Positions 17,494 through 26,455 of a stretch of 64,000 nucleotides of DNA are shown here, one piece after another; position 1 is the stretch's first letter; each line of letters begins with the position of its first letter. Under the pieces are notes generated by a model. That model was not told the DNA's origin. It did not search any database and worked only from the letters and a program-made list of their open reading frames with translations. Source of the stretch: CAZSLO01 sp964608025 (GTDB lineage: Bacteria > Chloroflexota > Dehalococcoidia > Lucifugimonadales > CAJWER01); the NCBI GenBank assembly GCA_964608025.1, contig CAZSLO010000022.1:1-64000 (forward strand), in the 5' to 3' direction. Both the position numbers and the translations under genes were made by a program.

Positions 17494-18669
17494 CTATTTG
17501 AACAAAGATCCCGGGTGCTCCACAAGCTGCTGTAAACGCCTCATAAAACTGGATGCTACCGCCCCATCGATGACTTGATGGTCAACAGTAAGACTTACCG
17601 TGGCCATCTCCCTGACAATGACTTTGCCGTTCCTCACTACCGGCTTTTCTATCGACCGTCCCACTCCCAAAATCGCAGACTGCCCTGAATTGAGGATCGG
17701 CGTGAACCCATCTACTACACCAAGAACGCTTATAGTGAACGTGCCACCCAACACCTCGTCAGGATTAAGCGTGCCGGCCTTCGCTCGATCTGCTAAATCG
17801 TTGGTCTCCGTCGCGATCTCCTCGATACTCTTATCATCCGCGTTACGAACTACTGGCACTATCAATCCATCCGTTAGGGCAACGGCTATCCCTACATTAA
17901 CCTCGTCAAACCCCAGGATATCCCCATTCAAGAGAATTGTGTTAAGGGCAGGGTTTCGCTTCAGGGCAGTGGCACATGCCTTAGTAAGAACATGGGCCAA
18001 CGAGAGTGTTGTTCCACCTTTTGAAGAATTTGTTTTTCGTAATTTCTGTGCCTCAGTTACATCAAGATCCATAAAAAAGGAAAGCTGGGCAGTATTTGAT
18101 AGGCTAGTACGCATATGATCCGCAATGGACTTTCTCATTCCCGATATAGCGTCCGTACTAGATGCCGCTGGTAAACCTCGAGGTACAGATGAATCCGGGG
18201 CAGAATCCTGGGACTCGGCAAAACTTCGCACGTCTGCCTCTATGACCCTGCCCCTTGGTCCCGTAGCCGTGACCTGTTCGATGTCCACCCCAAGCTTGGC
18301 AGCGAGTTTTCTTGCACCTGGGGTAGAAGGGATACCTGGTCCACTTCGTTTATCAGAAGTTTTACTTACGGCCCTACGAGAATCAGGTCGAGTGGGAAGG
18401 CTGCTCGATTCTTGTGGCGCAGGGGGAGCTTCACCTTCTGATAGCAGGTAGCCGATGACACCATCAACAGGCACTACATCTCCTTCATTTGCAATTGTAT
18501 GGAGTACTCCGTCACTTCCAGCCTCAAGCTCGTAGTTAAGTTTCTCGGATTCTATCTCTACGATTACTTCACCCTGACCTACCTTCTCCCCGAGTGATTT
18601 GTTCCATTTCAAAATGGTTCCCTCGGTCATGAAGTCACCAAGCCTGGGCATTACAATCTGGTCTACCAT
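17494..18669 (-). CDS. Dihydrolipoamide acyltransferase (E2) of a 2-oxo-acid dehydrogenase complex
   Basis: E2 core enzyme that moves the acyl group from E1 to CoA. Domain order: a lipoyl domain at residues 1-78 with lipoyl-lysine Lys43 in IESEKLNYE, a Ser/Pro/Arg linker, and a peripheral-subunit-binding domain at about 112-148 (PSTPGARKLAAKLGVDI, GPRGRVIEADV). The catalytic domain runs from about 170 to the end with DHQVIDGA (His364, Asp368). One lipoyl domain and 391 residues fit pyruvate- or acetoin-type E2. It starts 5 bp after the E1-beta stop, so the two are co-transcribed. No E3 (lipoamide dehydrogenase) is in the window. Confidence 0.93.
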   Translation of the reverse strand: MVDQIVMPRLGDFMTEGTILKWNKSLGEKVGQGEVIVEIESEKLNYELEAGSDGVLHTIANEGDVVPVDGVIGYLLSEGEAPPAPQESSSLPTRPDSRRAVSKTSDKRSGPGIPSTPGARKLAAKLGVDIEQVTATGPRGRVIEADVRSFAESQDSAPDSSVPRGLPAASSTDAISGMRKSIADHMRTSLSNTAQLSFFMDLDVTEAQKLRKTNSSKGGTTLSLAHVLTKACATALKRNPALNTILLNGDILGFDEVNVGIAVALTDGLIVPVVRNADDKSIEEIATETNDLADRAKAGTLNPDEVLGGTFTISVLGVVDGFTPILNSGQSAILGVGRSIEKPVVRNGKVIVREMATVSLTVDHQVIDGAVASSFMRRLQQLVEHPGSLFK

Positions 18670-18674
18670 ATTTT

Positions 18675-19703
18675 CTACTCCATTACCTCGTGAACAGCTT
18701 CAATAACCATATCCTTGGTAGGCACGTATAAAGCCTCCAAGGGACGACTATACGGAATTGATGTATGGGGAGGTGTAATCCGCCGTGGGGGTGCATCCAG
18801 GTAATCGAAGGCCTGTTCAGCTACAAGTGCGGAAATATCACCCGCCATACTGCATCTAGGATAGTCTTCGTCGACAATCACGACTTTCCGTGTTTTCTCC
18901 ACCGATTCAATTATTGCATCCTCGTCCATTGGAGAAAGCGACATGAGATCGATTACTTCGGCAGAATATCCCTCGGCCTCAAGTTCATCCGCTGCCTGTC
19001 TACAAAGATGTGTGGTGTAGCCTATTCCAACAAGGGTAACGTCGGATCCCTCCCGTACCGTGCGGGCCTTGCCAATGGGTATCTCATATGGCTCCGCGGG
19101 AACGTGCCCTTCGGGACGGAGGCCCATCAGTTGGCGATTATTGAAAACTATCACGGGATCGTCGTCGCGTATAGCCGAGATCAGCAGGCCCTTGGCAGTA
19201 TAGGGATCTGACGGCACCACACATTTCAGTCCAGGGAAATGGACGAAAAGTGAGTAGAGCGTCTCGGAGTGTTGCGCAGCCGAGTTAGTTCCAGCACCCA
19301 TCCCAGCAAAAATAGTTAACGGTATATTTACCTTTCCACCAAACATATAGTGCATCTTCGCCGCATTGTTAGTAATTTGATCAGCACACACCCCATAAAA
19401 GCCAACGTACATTAATTCTACGACTGGCCTGAGGCCTGTTGCTGCTGCACCAACCCCAGCACCGATAAAACCCGCTTCTGAAATAGGTGTGTCGCGTACT
19501 CGGCTAGGGCCAAACTCAGGGTAAAGGCCCTTGGTAAGTCTCATTACCCCACCCCAGGCATCTTCAAAACCCTCTCGCCCTCCAGCCCCAGCTACATCTT
19601 CGCCCATAACTATCACAGAAGAATCGAGTCGCATCTCTTCAGCTAGGGCTTCGTTAAAAGCCTGTATGTATGAAATCTCGCGCGTGGCAGTTTCCGTCAC
19701 CAT
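18675..19703 (-). CDS. 2-oxo-acid dehydrogenase E1 component, beta subunit (pyruvate/acetoin type)
   Basis: The E1 beta chain completes the thiamine-diphosphate active site with E1 alpha. It shows ISYIQAFNEALAEEMRLDSS, VIVMGEDVAGAGGREGFEDA, RVRDTPISEAGFIGAGVGAA and the transketolase C-terminal domain with VTLVGIGYTTHLCRQAADEL. Length is 342, normal. GGAGGAAATAGA precedes the ATG, a good ribosome-binding site. The alpha subunit is not the upstream neighbour: it lies 3.1 kb away (22838-23818, same strand) with a propeller gene and an opposite-strand gene between. Substrate (pyruvate, acetoin or a branched oxo-acid) cannot be settled by eye. Confidence 0.93.
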   Translation of the reverse strand: MVTETATREISYIQAFNEALAEEMRLDSSVIVMGEDVAGAGGREGFEDAWGGVMRLTKGLYPEFGPSRVRDTPISEAGFIGAGVGAAATGLRPVVELMYVGFYGVCADQITNNAAKMHYMFGGKVNIPLTIFAGMGAGTNSAAQHSETLYSLFVHFPGLKCVVPSDPYTAKGLLISAIRDDDPVIVFNNRQLMGLRPEGHVPAEPYEIPIGKARTVREGSDVTLVGIGYTTHLCRQAADELEAEGYSAEVIDLMSLSPMDEDAIIESVEKTRKVVIVDEDYPRCSMAGDISALVAEQAFDYLDAPPRRITPPHTSIPYSRPLEALYVPTKDMVIEAVHEVME

Positions 19704-20381
19704 TCTATTTCCTCCAGATTGCCCTGCAAATTGCCATCTCGAATTGATCGAATACCTAAATCCCTGCGCCTATTATCACGCCAACATCCATCTCTGGATA
19801 TCCTACGTACCTTATAGTACAGAAATCAATCAAAGACTACTACCAGAAACCGTAGGTCAAGCATATTTCACATAGGCCAGTGTTTTACGAGAACAAGCCG
19901 AGACAGTCTAAATGCGGAGATTCATCGAGCTGTAGGCACTCAAGGCAACTTTGCAACGTTCGGTGTGAAGACCCTGTTAACGCCTAGAGAACCATCTGGG
20001 TCGATCGCGATAGCGGGGCCTTTAGCCCCGTCACTCTGGTTCTGCGTCCTGGCAGTGGACTGCAGTGATGCCGCGAAGCGGCTGCAGCAGATTGGACCTT
20101 TTCGCCCGAATTTGCGAAGCGCTATAAATTTGTGGCCGGGTACCACTTGGCCTTCAAGGCTATCCCTTGACACCGAGTGAGGCTTCGTATTGAATCGCGC
20201 TCTACAAAGATTGGAGCGAGGCTCAGAATAGGACTGTGAACTCTGGCTAGCTGGAAAACAGCGCCGTAGGCAACATGTGGTAAGTCAAAGTCGGCAGCTA
20301 CTCGGCAGTGCCAACTGGTACCGACTCAGCAGTGGTAAAAACTTGAGGACAAACATATTGGTTTTACTGATAGGAGCATAG
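19704..20381. other. Long intergenic region with GC-rich hairpins
   Basis: About 680 bases between divergent genes. The stretch 19940-20180 is richer in G+C than its surroundings and folds locally. CGGGGC (20014-20019) pairs with GCCCCG (20025-20030). GCCGC (20070-20074) pairs with GCGGC (20078-20082), extended by CTGCA (20060-20064) with TGCAG (20083-20087). Open frames of 71-77 codons exist on both strands across it, but neither resembles a known family and both lack a good ribosome-binding site. I found no tmRNA, RNase P, SRP or T-box consensus. It may be an unknown structured RNA or a gene remnant. Confidence 0.4.
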
Positions 20382-21959
20382 ATGCGGAAACCAAAATTCA
20401 TCTTTCACAACGATGGCAGACATTACAACCTCTACCGTTTCGATCCTCCAATGAGCCTTCATCAAATACGTCAACCGGTAGATGAAATTCTGGGTACCGG
20501 TGTTGACACTCTCTCATTCGGCCTGGGATCTGGACATACCTTCTGGCACGATACCAAGGTCGGGTTCAGATGGGGAGAACACATCACGGACCATACAAAT
20601 GGAGTGATGTGGTGGCGCGCCGGCGAGAATGTACGGCAAGCACTTGAAGCAGGAATGGACCCCTTAAAAGTTGTTGTGGAACGGGCGCGTGAGAAAGGTA
20701 TTCAGATCATAGGCAGCCTTAAGATGAATGACCCAACTTCTCCCGACGACGAAGGCAAATATTGGCTGGGCAAGCTCAAGTGGGAACACCCAGAAGTGAT
20801 GATAAGTGAGGAGGATCCGTTCGAACCGAAGGTAGCTCCCTGTGCTGATTATGGGAATCCACTAGTCAGGCAAGAACGTCTCGGCGTTATCGAAGAAATT
20901 TTTGGAAATTATGAACTGGATGGCCTGGAGATCGACGACTGCTTGAAAGACAGCCATGTACGCGCTTTTTTTAAACCATCAGTGGCACGTGCCAGCGCAC
21001 CAATTCTCACCAGTTTGATACGCGACATCCGGGGCTTGCTGGATGACATAGGGAAAAAACGCGGGCGACGACTAATACTGGCTACACGGGTACATCCTCT
21101 TGAAGAAGGGAATCTGGAAGTTGGCATGGACGTCCGTACATGGATGGAAGAAGGTCTAGTTGATATGGTGCTTCCATATTTAGGAGGGACTCAAAGCATG
21201 CTGGTAGACTCACAGCATTCCTTTGATTGGATAACCAAAGCCGCGCTTGAGTCTGACACATGGGTGTATCCCCGAATAGGCAGGCTGCCCTATGATGACC
21301 GCTATCACAATGCCACCATTGAGATGCAACGAGCAGACGCTACTAACCTACGCAAAAAAGGCGCCGATGGAGTATACATGGAGCACTTGACTTGGCCACA
21401 TTCTATATCAGAATACCAAGCATTGCGGGAACTTGGAGATCCCGACATTTACGCCCGTAAATCCAAGCTCTATATGCTTGCTCCTGGCACTAAGGGGCCA
21501 GACTCGGCACCACTAGGAAGAATACTTCCAATGATTATGGAGGAAGGGGAGACTGCCCAAATTCCCATCTTCATCGGTGACAGCCTATCCGATGCACTGG
21601 CAGACCGGGAACTGGAGAGCATAAATCTTGGGGTACGTATCGTTCAAAAGAACCCCCTGGATAATATTACGTTTCAATTCAACGACCAGCCTTTGAATGT
21701 CGAGGAGGCTAAAATCCGTACAGTTTATGGAGGAACTGTTTCCTGGTTGGCGCAACGGTCGGATCTACCAGAGAATATCAACACCTACTACTGGTACGAC
21801 TTCAATTTGCCATTGGATCTTGTTCGTGAGGGAGATAATGAACTGAAAGTAACAATGAATCACCACTTCAAGGACATGACAGCCGACCGGATATTACACC
21901 ACATCGAGGTAAGGGTTGATTACGTCGAACCAGAGATGCCGGTAGGCAGTCAACAGTGA
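20382..21959 (+). CDS. Uncharacterised TIM-barrel, glycoside-hydrolase-like protein
   Basis: 525 residues, no signal peptide. The first ~370 residues look like an alternating beta/alpha barrel of the GHL10/family-10-like type: FIFHNDGRHYNLYRFDPPMS, GVDTLSFGLGSGHTFWHD, EKGIQIIGSLKMND, YELDGLEIDDCLKD (a possible acidic active-site pair after a strand), LILATRVHP, DMVLPYLGGTQ, GADGVYMEHLTWPHS. The last ~130 residues are probably a beta-sandwich (ITFQFNDQPLNVEEAKIRTV, HHIEVRVDY). Function is not assigned; carbohydrate or uronate hydrolysis is only a fold-level guess. TAGGAG precedes the ATG. It is transcribed away from the E1-beta gene. Confidence 0.7.
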   Translation: MRKPKFIFHNDGRHYNLYRFDPPMSLHQIRQPVDEILGTGVDTLSFGLGSGHTFWHDTKVGFRWGEHITDHTNGVMWWRAGENVRQALEAGMDPLKVVVERAREKGIQIIGSLKMNDPTSPDDEGKYWLGKLKWEHPEVMISEEDPFEPKVAPCADYGNPLVRQERLGVIEEIFGNYELDGLEIDDCLKDSHVRAFFKPSVARASAPILTSLIRDIRGLLDDIGKKRGRRLILATRVHPLEEGNLEVGMDVRTWMEEGLVDMVLPYLGGTQSMLVDSQHSFDWITKAALESDTWVYPRIGRLPYDDRYHNATIEMQRADATNLRKKGADGVYMEHLTWPHSISEYQALRELGDPDIYARKSKLYMLAPGTKGPDSAPLGRILPMIMEEGETAQIPIFIGDSLSDALADRELESINLGVRIVQKNPLDNITFQFNDQPLNVEEAKIRTVYGGTVSWLAQRSDLPENINTYYWYDFNLPLDLVREGDNELKVTMNHHFKDMTADRILHHIEVRVDYVEPEMPVGSQQ

Positions 21960-22115
21960 TAGCACCTTAGGCTTGAAATTAATGGTGTTGGCCTGCGGCA
22001 CTCATCCTATGATCCCTTGCTAACTATGCAAATCAAGTGCCTAGAGAGCTCAAGCTGGTCCAGAAAAACTTCAACCCCAATTTTTCTAGTGATTCGAGGG
22101 ATGAGTGAAGTCGGG

Positions 22116-22826
22116 CTAAAAATCAGGCTCCATGCTAACTGACAGAAATCCGATAGGGCCACGATCATCCGCGTACCAAAGAATATTGTCCTTTATAGTC
22201 ATTCCATGTACCTGCACAGGATCCGAAACGCGGAAGGCATCATAGCACCGTCCGTCTTCGACTCGGATCCTGCTGACGACACCAAATGAAGTATCTGCCA
22301 CCCACATGTGGCCTTCCTCTTGAGCCCATGCTATCCCGTGTACCCTAAAACCCGGTGTTCTAAACCGGTGTATCTCCTTCCAGGATGCTGCCTCTAACAC
22401 ATGGACAAACTGTGATGGAGGTGAGGCAATATAGATGTGTCCATCTCGCCATTCAAGGCCATGATCTCCAGTCGGTTGTGAGTGTCTTCCCGTGGATTCA
22501 CTTAGATGTTCTCTAGTTGCGTTTATCCCAGCTCCTGGAGATTTATAGCGGTCTACAGTTTTGCCAGTCTTTGGATCTATGGCAAATACCTCGCAGCTAT
22601 AGGTAGAGGCAACCCAAATAAGATCATCTCCCACGGTGATTCCACTTGAGTGGACCGTTTCGGTTGGTGCTTCGAAAAGAGTTTCGCCAGTTTTCCAATC
22701 CAACTTATATACATGGCCATTTCCCTGGTCAATGTACAAGAGGCCGTCATCAACTGCCTGAAGGCCGTTAGGCTTAGGTCCAGGAGAAATGAACATTTGG
22801 ATGGCATCAGCCACCTTATGTGGCAA
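22116..22826 (-). CDS. Beta-propeller protein (SMP-30/YncE-like)
   Basis: 236 residues with repeated four-stranded blades: GLQAVDDGLLYIDQGNGHVY, then KLDWKTGETLF, SGITVGDDLIWVASTYSCEV, HGLEWRDGHIYIASPPS, HGIAWAQEEGHMWVADTSFG, HGMTIKDNILWYADDRGP. A histidine recurs at the start of several blades (HSSG, HGLE, HGIA, HGMT). There is no signal peptide. The start is a TTG at 22826, 11 bases after the E1-alpha stop, so it is co-transcribed with E1-alpha. An ATG ten codons later is an alternative. Enzymatic (lactonase) or sensory roles are both possible. Confidence 0.75.
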   Translation of the reverse strand: MPHKVADAIQMFISPGPKPNGLQAVDDGLLYIDQGNGHVYKLDWKTGETLFEAPTETVHSSGITVGDDLIWVASTYSCEVFAIDPKTGKTVDRYKSPGAGINATREHLSESTGRHSQPTGDHGLEWRDGHIYIASPPSQFVHVLEAASWKEIHRFRTPGFRVHGIAWAQEEGHMWVADTSFGVVSRIRVEDGRCYDAFRVSDPVQVHGMTIKDNILWYADDRGPIGFLSVSMEPDF

Positions 22827-22837
22827 AGGTATTTGTC

Positions 22838-23818
22838 CTAATTGTAGGAGACGTAAACATCGGTGGTTAGTTCGGAAGAATCTGGAAAGGGACTTTCATT
22901 CGCAAACTTGGTGGCCTCAGCGACATCTCCAATTATTTCTCGGTCCATCGATTCAAGATCATCCTCCGTGGCCACTTGGTTATCGAGTAGATATTTTTTC
23001 AATCTTTCATTGCAATCTCGGGCCTTGAATTCAGTCTCTTCTTTCTCTGTCCTGTAAAGCAGAGGATTGTCAGCTCCAAAATGACCCATATACCTATAGG
23101 TCCTCGCCTCGATCAGGGTTGGTCCGTCTCCTGCACGAGCCCGACTTACCGCCTCCCCGGCAACTTCATAAATATCTAACACTGACTGGCCATCCACGGC
23201 TATTCCTGGCATGTCATACCCTGCCGCACGATCTGCCACGGATTCGCCCGCTACAGCATACTCAAAAGGGGTTGACTGAGCGTACCGGTTGTTTTCACAT
23301 ACGAAAACAACCGGTAATTTCCATATCCCGGCAAGGTTCATCGATTCATGCAGCACACCCTGGTTAGCTGCCCCATCGCCGAAGAAGACCACGCTGACCA
23401 TGTCACTACCCTCGACCTGGGCCGTCAGTGCCGCGCCTGTCGCGACCGGAATATTGGACCCAACAATGCCATTGGCACCTAGCATACCCTTGTTGATGTC
23501 CGCAATATGCATAGTTCCGCCTTTGCCTTTGTTGGTACCCGTGGCCTTACCGAGTAATTCAGCCATCATAAGCTTTATATCGAGTCCCTTGGCAATACAG
23601 TGATGGTGGCTCCGATGTGTACCAAAAATGTAGTCCCCGTCACGGAGATGAACGCAAATACCAGTCGGCACAGCTTCTTGCCCAACGGCGGAATGCATAC
23701 CTCTCAACTTTCCAGCATCTGCCTCACGTCTCGCTTGCTCCTCAAATCGCCGTATGGTAAGCATGGTGTGGTACATTCCAACCAATGTTTCATCATCAAG
23801 TTTTGTGGTACTAGTCAC
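22838..23818 (-). CDS. 2-oxo-acid dehydrogenase E1 component, alpha subunit (pyruvate/acetoin type)
   Basis: Thiamine-diphosphate-binding E1 alpha chain. It begins with LVGMYHTMLTIRRFEEQARR, and shows GTHRSHHHCIAKG and GKGGTMHIADINKGMLGANG. The ThDP motif runs from GDGAANQGVLHESMNLAGIW to the ENNRYAQST segment. At 326 residues it is acetoin/pyruvate E1-alpha length. The start is GTG at 23818 with GGGAGG seven bases upstream. An extended -10 box lies at 23891-23883. Its natural partners, E1-beta and E2, are on the same strand at 18675-19703 and 17494-18669, not adjacent. Confidence 0.93.
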   Translation of the reverse strand: MTSTTKLDDETLVGMYHTMLTIRRFEEQARREADAGKLRGMHSAVGQEAVPTGICVHLRDGDYIFGTHRSHHHCIAKGLDIKLMMAELLGKATGTNKGKGGTMHIADINKGMLGANGIVGSNIPVATGAALTAQVEGSDMVSVVFFGDGAANQGVLHESMNLAGIWKLPVVFVCENNRYAQSTPFEYAVAGESVADRAAGYDMPGIAVDGQSVLDIYEVAGEAVSRARAGDGPTLIEARTYRYMGHFGADNPLLYRTEKEETEFKARDCNERLKKYLLDNQVATEDDLESMDREIIGDVAEATKFANESPFPDSSELTTDVYVSYN

Positions 23819-23882
23819 GGCAAATCCTCCCTCAATACATACTCCTTAACACTACTGTGAAAGAGCCTAAAAACTGGCCGGG

Positions 23883-23891
23883 ATTATAGCA
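23883..23891 (-). promoter_or_regulatory. Extended -10 promoter of the E1-alpha gene
   Basis: Minus-strand TGCTATAAT (23891-23883), a consensus extended -10 box. No good -35 is present, which is typical for this class. The predicted start is near 23876, giving a leader of about 57 bases to the GTG. The identical nonamer occurs at 39398-39390 and 39493-39501. Confidence 0.55.
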
Positions 23892-24047
23892 TAAGAAACT
23901 CCATCACTAAACGTTCGTGCATGAACTCCAAAGCGCACTCTAGTTGTATCAGGCCCGTCCAAATTAAGTAACGTGATAGATTCCTAAAATAAGATTAGCG
24001 TTCTCGAAATTTCCGATCCACACGGCATGAACCGTGAATTACATCCC

Positions 24048-25166
24048 CTAAGGGGTTACGAAAGCCCGGGTTATATCGGCATCATCACCCTTTCCAGCCC
24101 ATTCCGCCTGCTCGAAAGCATCACCGATTTTCTCTAGTGGGAAGGAGTGGGACATCACCTTGGTAAGTGGATATTTATCCCGGGTGCGGGTGAGCATATC
24201 TAGCGTGACAGGAAGAATATATGGATCGTAATGAGTGGCAGGTATGATCCTCACCTGACCCCATAATACCTTGGATGCATCAAGGGTGACATTGCTATCA
24301 GGCCAGATGTTGCCAATCTCAACAAAGGCGCCGCCTCTCCGTACCATTTCAATTCCTTCAGGTATTACCCCCGGATAGCCAACCACTTCCATTACAACAT
24401 CGCCACCACGCCCTTCAGTAAGAGCTTTTACTCTCTCAATCCGAGATTCAGGAGTTTCAAATTCACGTATGTCGATTACCTCGTCAGCGCCACATTGCTT
24501 TGCAAGTGCCAGCCTGGAGGAAACTCCATCGATCGCAATAACCTGACCGGCACCCATCTCCTTAGCAGCAGCTGCAGCATTTATGCCTAACCCACCTGCA
24601 CCTTGGATCACAACAGTATCACCCATACTCATATCCGATATTTGCAGTCCGTATACGACCTGTGATGCGGCACAGTTGACTGCTGAAACGGCCGCATCTG
24701 GTAATTCTTCTGGAACCTTAAAAACGAAATGTCCTGGAAATAGGTAATAGTATTCGGAGAATCCCCCATTGCAATACGGGAACTCCTCGATCGAAGCCCT
24801 GAACCGAAATCTCGTAGGACAATGGTTTAGTTCCCCCCGGAGGCAATTGTAACAACGACGACAAGGGAAAAAATAAGTAAAGACGACCCTGTCGCCTTCC
24901 TTCAATGGCCTCCCCATAGAGTCTGTAGATATGTCCGGGCCTAGCGTATCCACTACGCCTGCCATTTCATGGCCCATGATGACGGGTCCCTGCTTGCCAG
25001 TGAGGATTGGCTCTAATTCACCCCGCCAGAAGTGAAGATCAGAGCCACATATGCCCCCGGCTGTTACTTTAACTCGTATCCCTCCTGCCTCCACTGGGAC
25101 CGGGGGCAGTTCCACCATTTCAAAGTGGTATGGTTCAACAAAAACAGCCGCCTTTCCCATGACCAT
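24048..25166 (-). CDS. Zinc-dependent medium-chain alcohol/polyol dehydrogenase
   Basis: MDR-superfamily dehydrogenase, threonine/sorbitol-dehydrogenase-like. Catalytic zinc ligands: Cys40 (GGICGSDLH) and His66-Glu67 (MGHEMAG). The structural zinc site is intact: Cys102, Cys105, Cys108 and Cys116 in PCRRCYNCLRGELNHC. The Rossmann motif GAGGLG lies near residue 195 and is followed by an acidic residue (VIAIDG), favouring NAD over NADP. Length is 372. GAGGAG precedes the ATG. It is divergent from the Gfo/Idh gene with a 158-bp shared upstream region. The substrate is not readable. Confidence 0.88.
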   Translation of the reverse strand: MVMGKAAVFVEPYHFEMVELPPVPVEAGGIRVKVTAGGICGSDLHFWRGELEPILTGKQGPVIMGHEMAGVVDTLGPDISTDSMGRPLKEGDRVVFTYFFPCRRCYNCLRGELNHCPTRFRFRASIEEFPYCNGGFSEYYYLFPGHFVFKVPEELPDAAVSAVNCAASQVVYGLQISDMSMGDTVVIQGAGGLGINAAAAAKEMGAGQVIAIDGVSSRLALAKQCGADEVIDIREFETPESRIERVKALTEGRGGDVVMEVVGYPGVIPEGIEMVRRGGAFVEIGNIWPDSNVTLDASKVLWGQVRIIPATHYDPYILPVTLDMLTRTRDKYPLTKVMSHSFPLEKIGDAFEQAEWAGKGDDADITRAFVTP

Positions 25167-25281
25167 ATCGCTTACTCCTCTTTTTCACTGGACTTGAGCA
25201 AGAACTTTACCATCGGGTCTGAGTGACATCAATGCATATTCCTGAAATAGAGCCTATCGTTTATAGTTGCAATGAAGGATT

Positions 25282-25313
25282 TACAGCTTGTTATTATTTA
25301 TAGCTTGTAATTA
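25282..25313 (+). repeat. Direct repeat in front of the Gfo/Idh gene
   Basis: Two 15-base copies, TACAGCTTGTTATTA (25282-25296) and TATAGCTTGTAATTA (25299-25313), differ at two positions and are spaced by 17 bases. The second ends just before the ribosome-binding site AAGGAG. This could be a regulator-binding direct repeat; no binding protein is known. Confidence 0.5.
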
Positions 25314-25324
25314 AGGAGCAATAA

Positions 25325-26305
25325 ATGCAAAAAGTCGGATTGATCGGCTCTGACAATAGTCATGTAGAAAGATTTACCGAGATCCTGAATCTCGATGACC
25401 ATCCATCCTACTGGAAAAATAGTAACGCGGCCGTATGGGCAATCTGGGGTGAAGATGAAGCACGAACTCGCGAAGCTGCGTCTGCTGGACAAATCCCTGT
25501 AATCGCATCATCCCCTCAAGAAGTCGCAGAACAGTGTGATCTTGTATTCACTATCTCTCGCCGAGCCGACGTACACCTGGACCATGCTCGTCCAGTCATA
25601 GAAGCAGGCAAGCCACTTTTTGTTGATAAGCCATTTACCCAAACCCCAGATCAAGCCCGTGAATTGTTATCGCTGGTGAAGAAGGCCGGAATTCCGATGA
25701 CAAGCTTTTCAACTCTCCGATATGGATCGGCAGCTCGAATCTTCAAAAATGGAATGGGAGAAGCTGGGCTTATCAAATACGCCACCTACCTGGGACCAGG
25801 AACAAGGCAAAATCCATATGGCGGTATTATCTTCTACGGAATTCATATAGTTGAATTGATGCTCCACTTTCATGGCCCAGACGTTATTTCAATCAAGGCA
25901 GTTGAAAACCCTCCAAACGGTACTAAATCCAACGTTTCGGTCACCTGCTGTTACTCGGACGGCACACTGGTGAACCTAGCTATTCTCGGTGACACTTCAT
26001 ACCTTTTCCATATGCTAGGTGTAGGTTCAGAAGGGATCGTGGAGATTCCAGGAACAGCTCGCAACTACGCCTCCGATGCTGCATCCAAAGCCCGGGCAGA
26101 AGGTCTAAAGCTTGGCAGCAACATTGCTTCAGAAGGAGTGCCGAAAGCAGATCATTATGAAAACGGAGTCCAGCAGATATTCGCAGTACTGCGGCGCGAA
26201 AAACCTAGCCTTCCTTACGATCATATATTACGGTCAATACAGATTTGTGCAGCTATAGAAAAGAGCCTATCGGAAGCCAGTACTATCGATCCAAGAAAGT
26301 TATAA
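25325..26305 (+). CDS. Gfo/Idh/MocA-family oxidoreductase
   Basis: NAD(P)-binding N-terminal Rossmann domain (KVGLIGSDNSHVERF) and the EKP-type motif in the form FVDKPFTQTPDQARELL, where the catalytic-site lysine is kept. A C-terminal alpha/beta domain follows (GGIIFYGIHIVELMLHFHGP). Length is 326, normal for the family, which acts on sugars, inositols and related polyols. Strong ribosome-binding site AAGGAG. It is divergent from the zinc alcohol dehydrogenase, so both may act in one sugar or polyol route, but the substrate is not known. Confidence 0.85.
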   Translation: MQKVGLIGSDNSHVERFTEILNLDDHPSYWKNSNAAVWAIWGEDEARTREAASAGQIPVIASSPQEVAEQCDLVFTISRRADVHLDHARPVIEAGKPLFVDKPFTQTPDQARELLSLVKKAGIPMTSFSTLRYGSAARIFKNGMGEAGLIKYATYLGPGTRQNPYGGIIFYGIHIVELMLHFHGPDVISIKAVENPPNGTKSNVSVTCCYSDGTLVNLAILGDTSYLFHMLGVGSEGIVEIPGTARNYASDAASKARAEGLKLGSNIASEGVPKADHYENGVQQIFAVLRREKPSLPYDHILRSIQICAAIEKSLSEASTIDPRKL

Positions 26306-26455
26306 CTTCGACATTTAGAGCTTGAACATCTAGGGATATTTAAGTAGCACCATATAAACACTAAGTGTGGATAATCATGTTCCTAGAACGTTTCCTTGCA
26401 ACAATTTAAAAATTGGACCCGGTAATTTCATGGTTTCATGACTAGAGAGATATCA

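Noticed and set aside
20135..20155. TGGTACC-like sequence on the minus strand resembling a T-box antiterminator
   Set aside because: The surrounding T-box elements (stem I, AGGGTGGNACCGCG, terminator) are absent and no tRNA-ligase gene follows.
19940..20180. Overlapping 71- and 77-codon frames on opposite strands
   Set aside because: Neither has a ribosome-binding site or a recognisable protein pattern; the signal there is base composition and hairpins.
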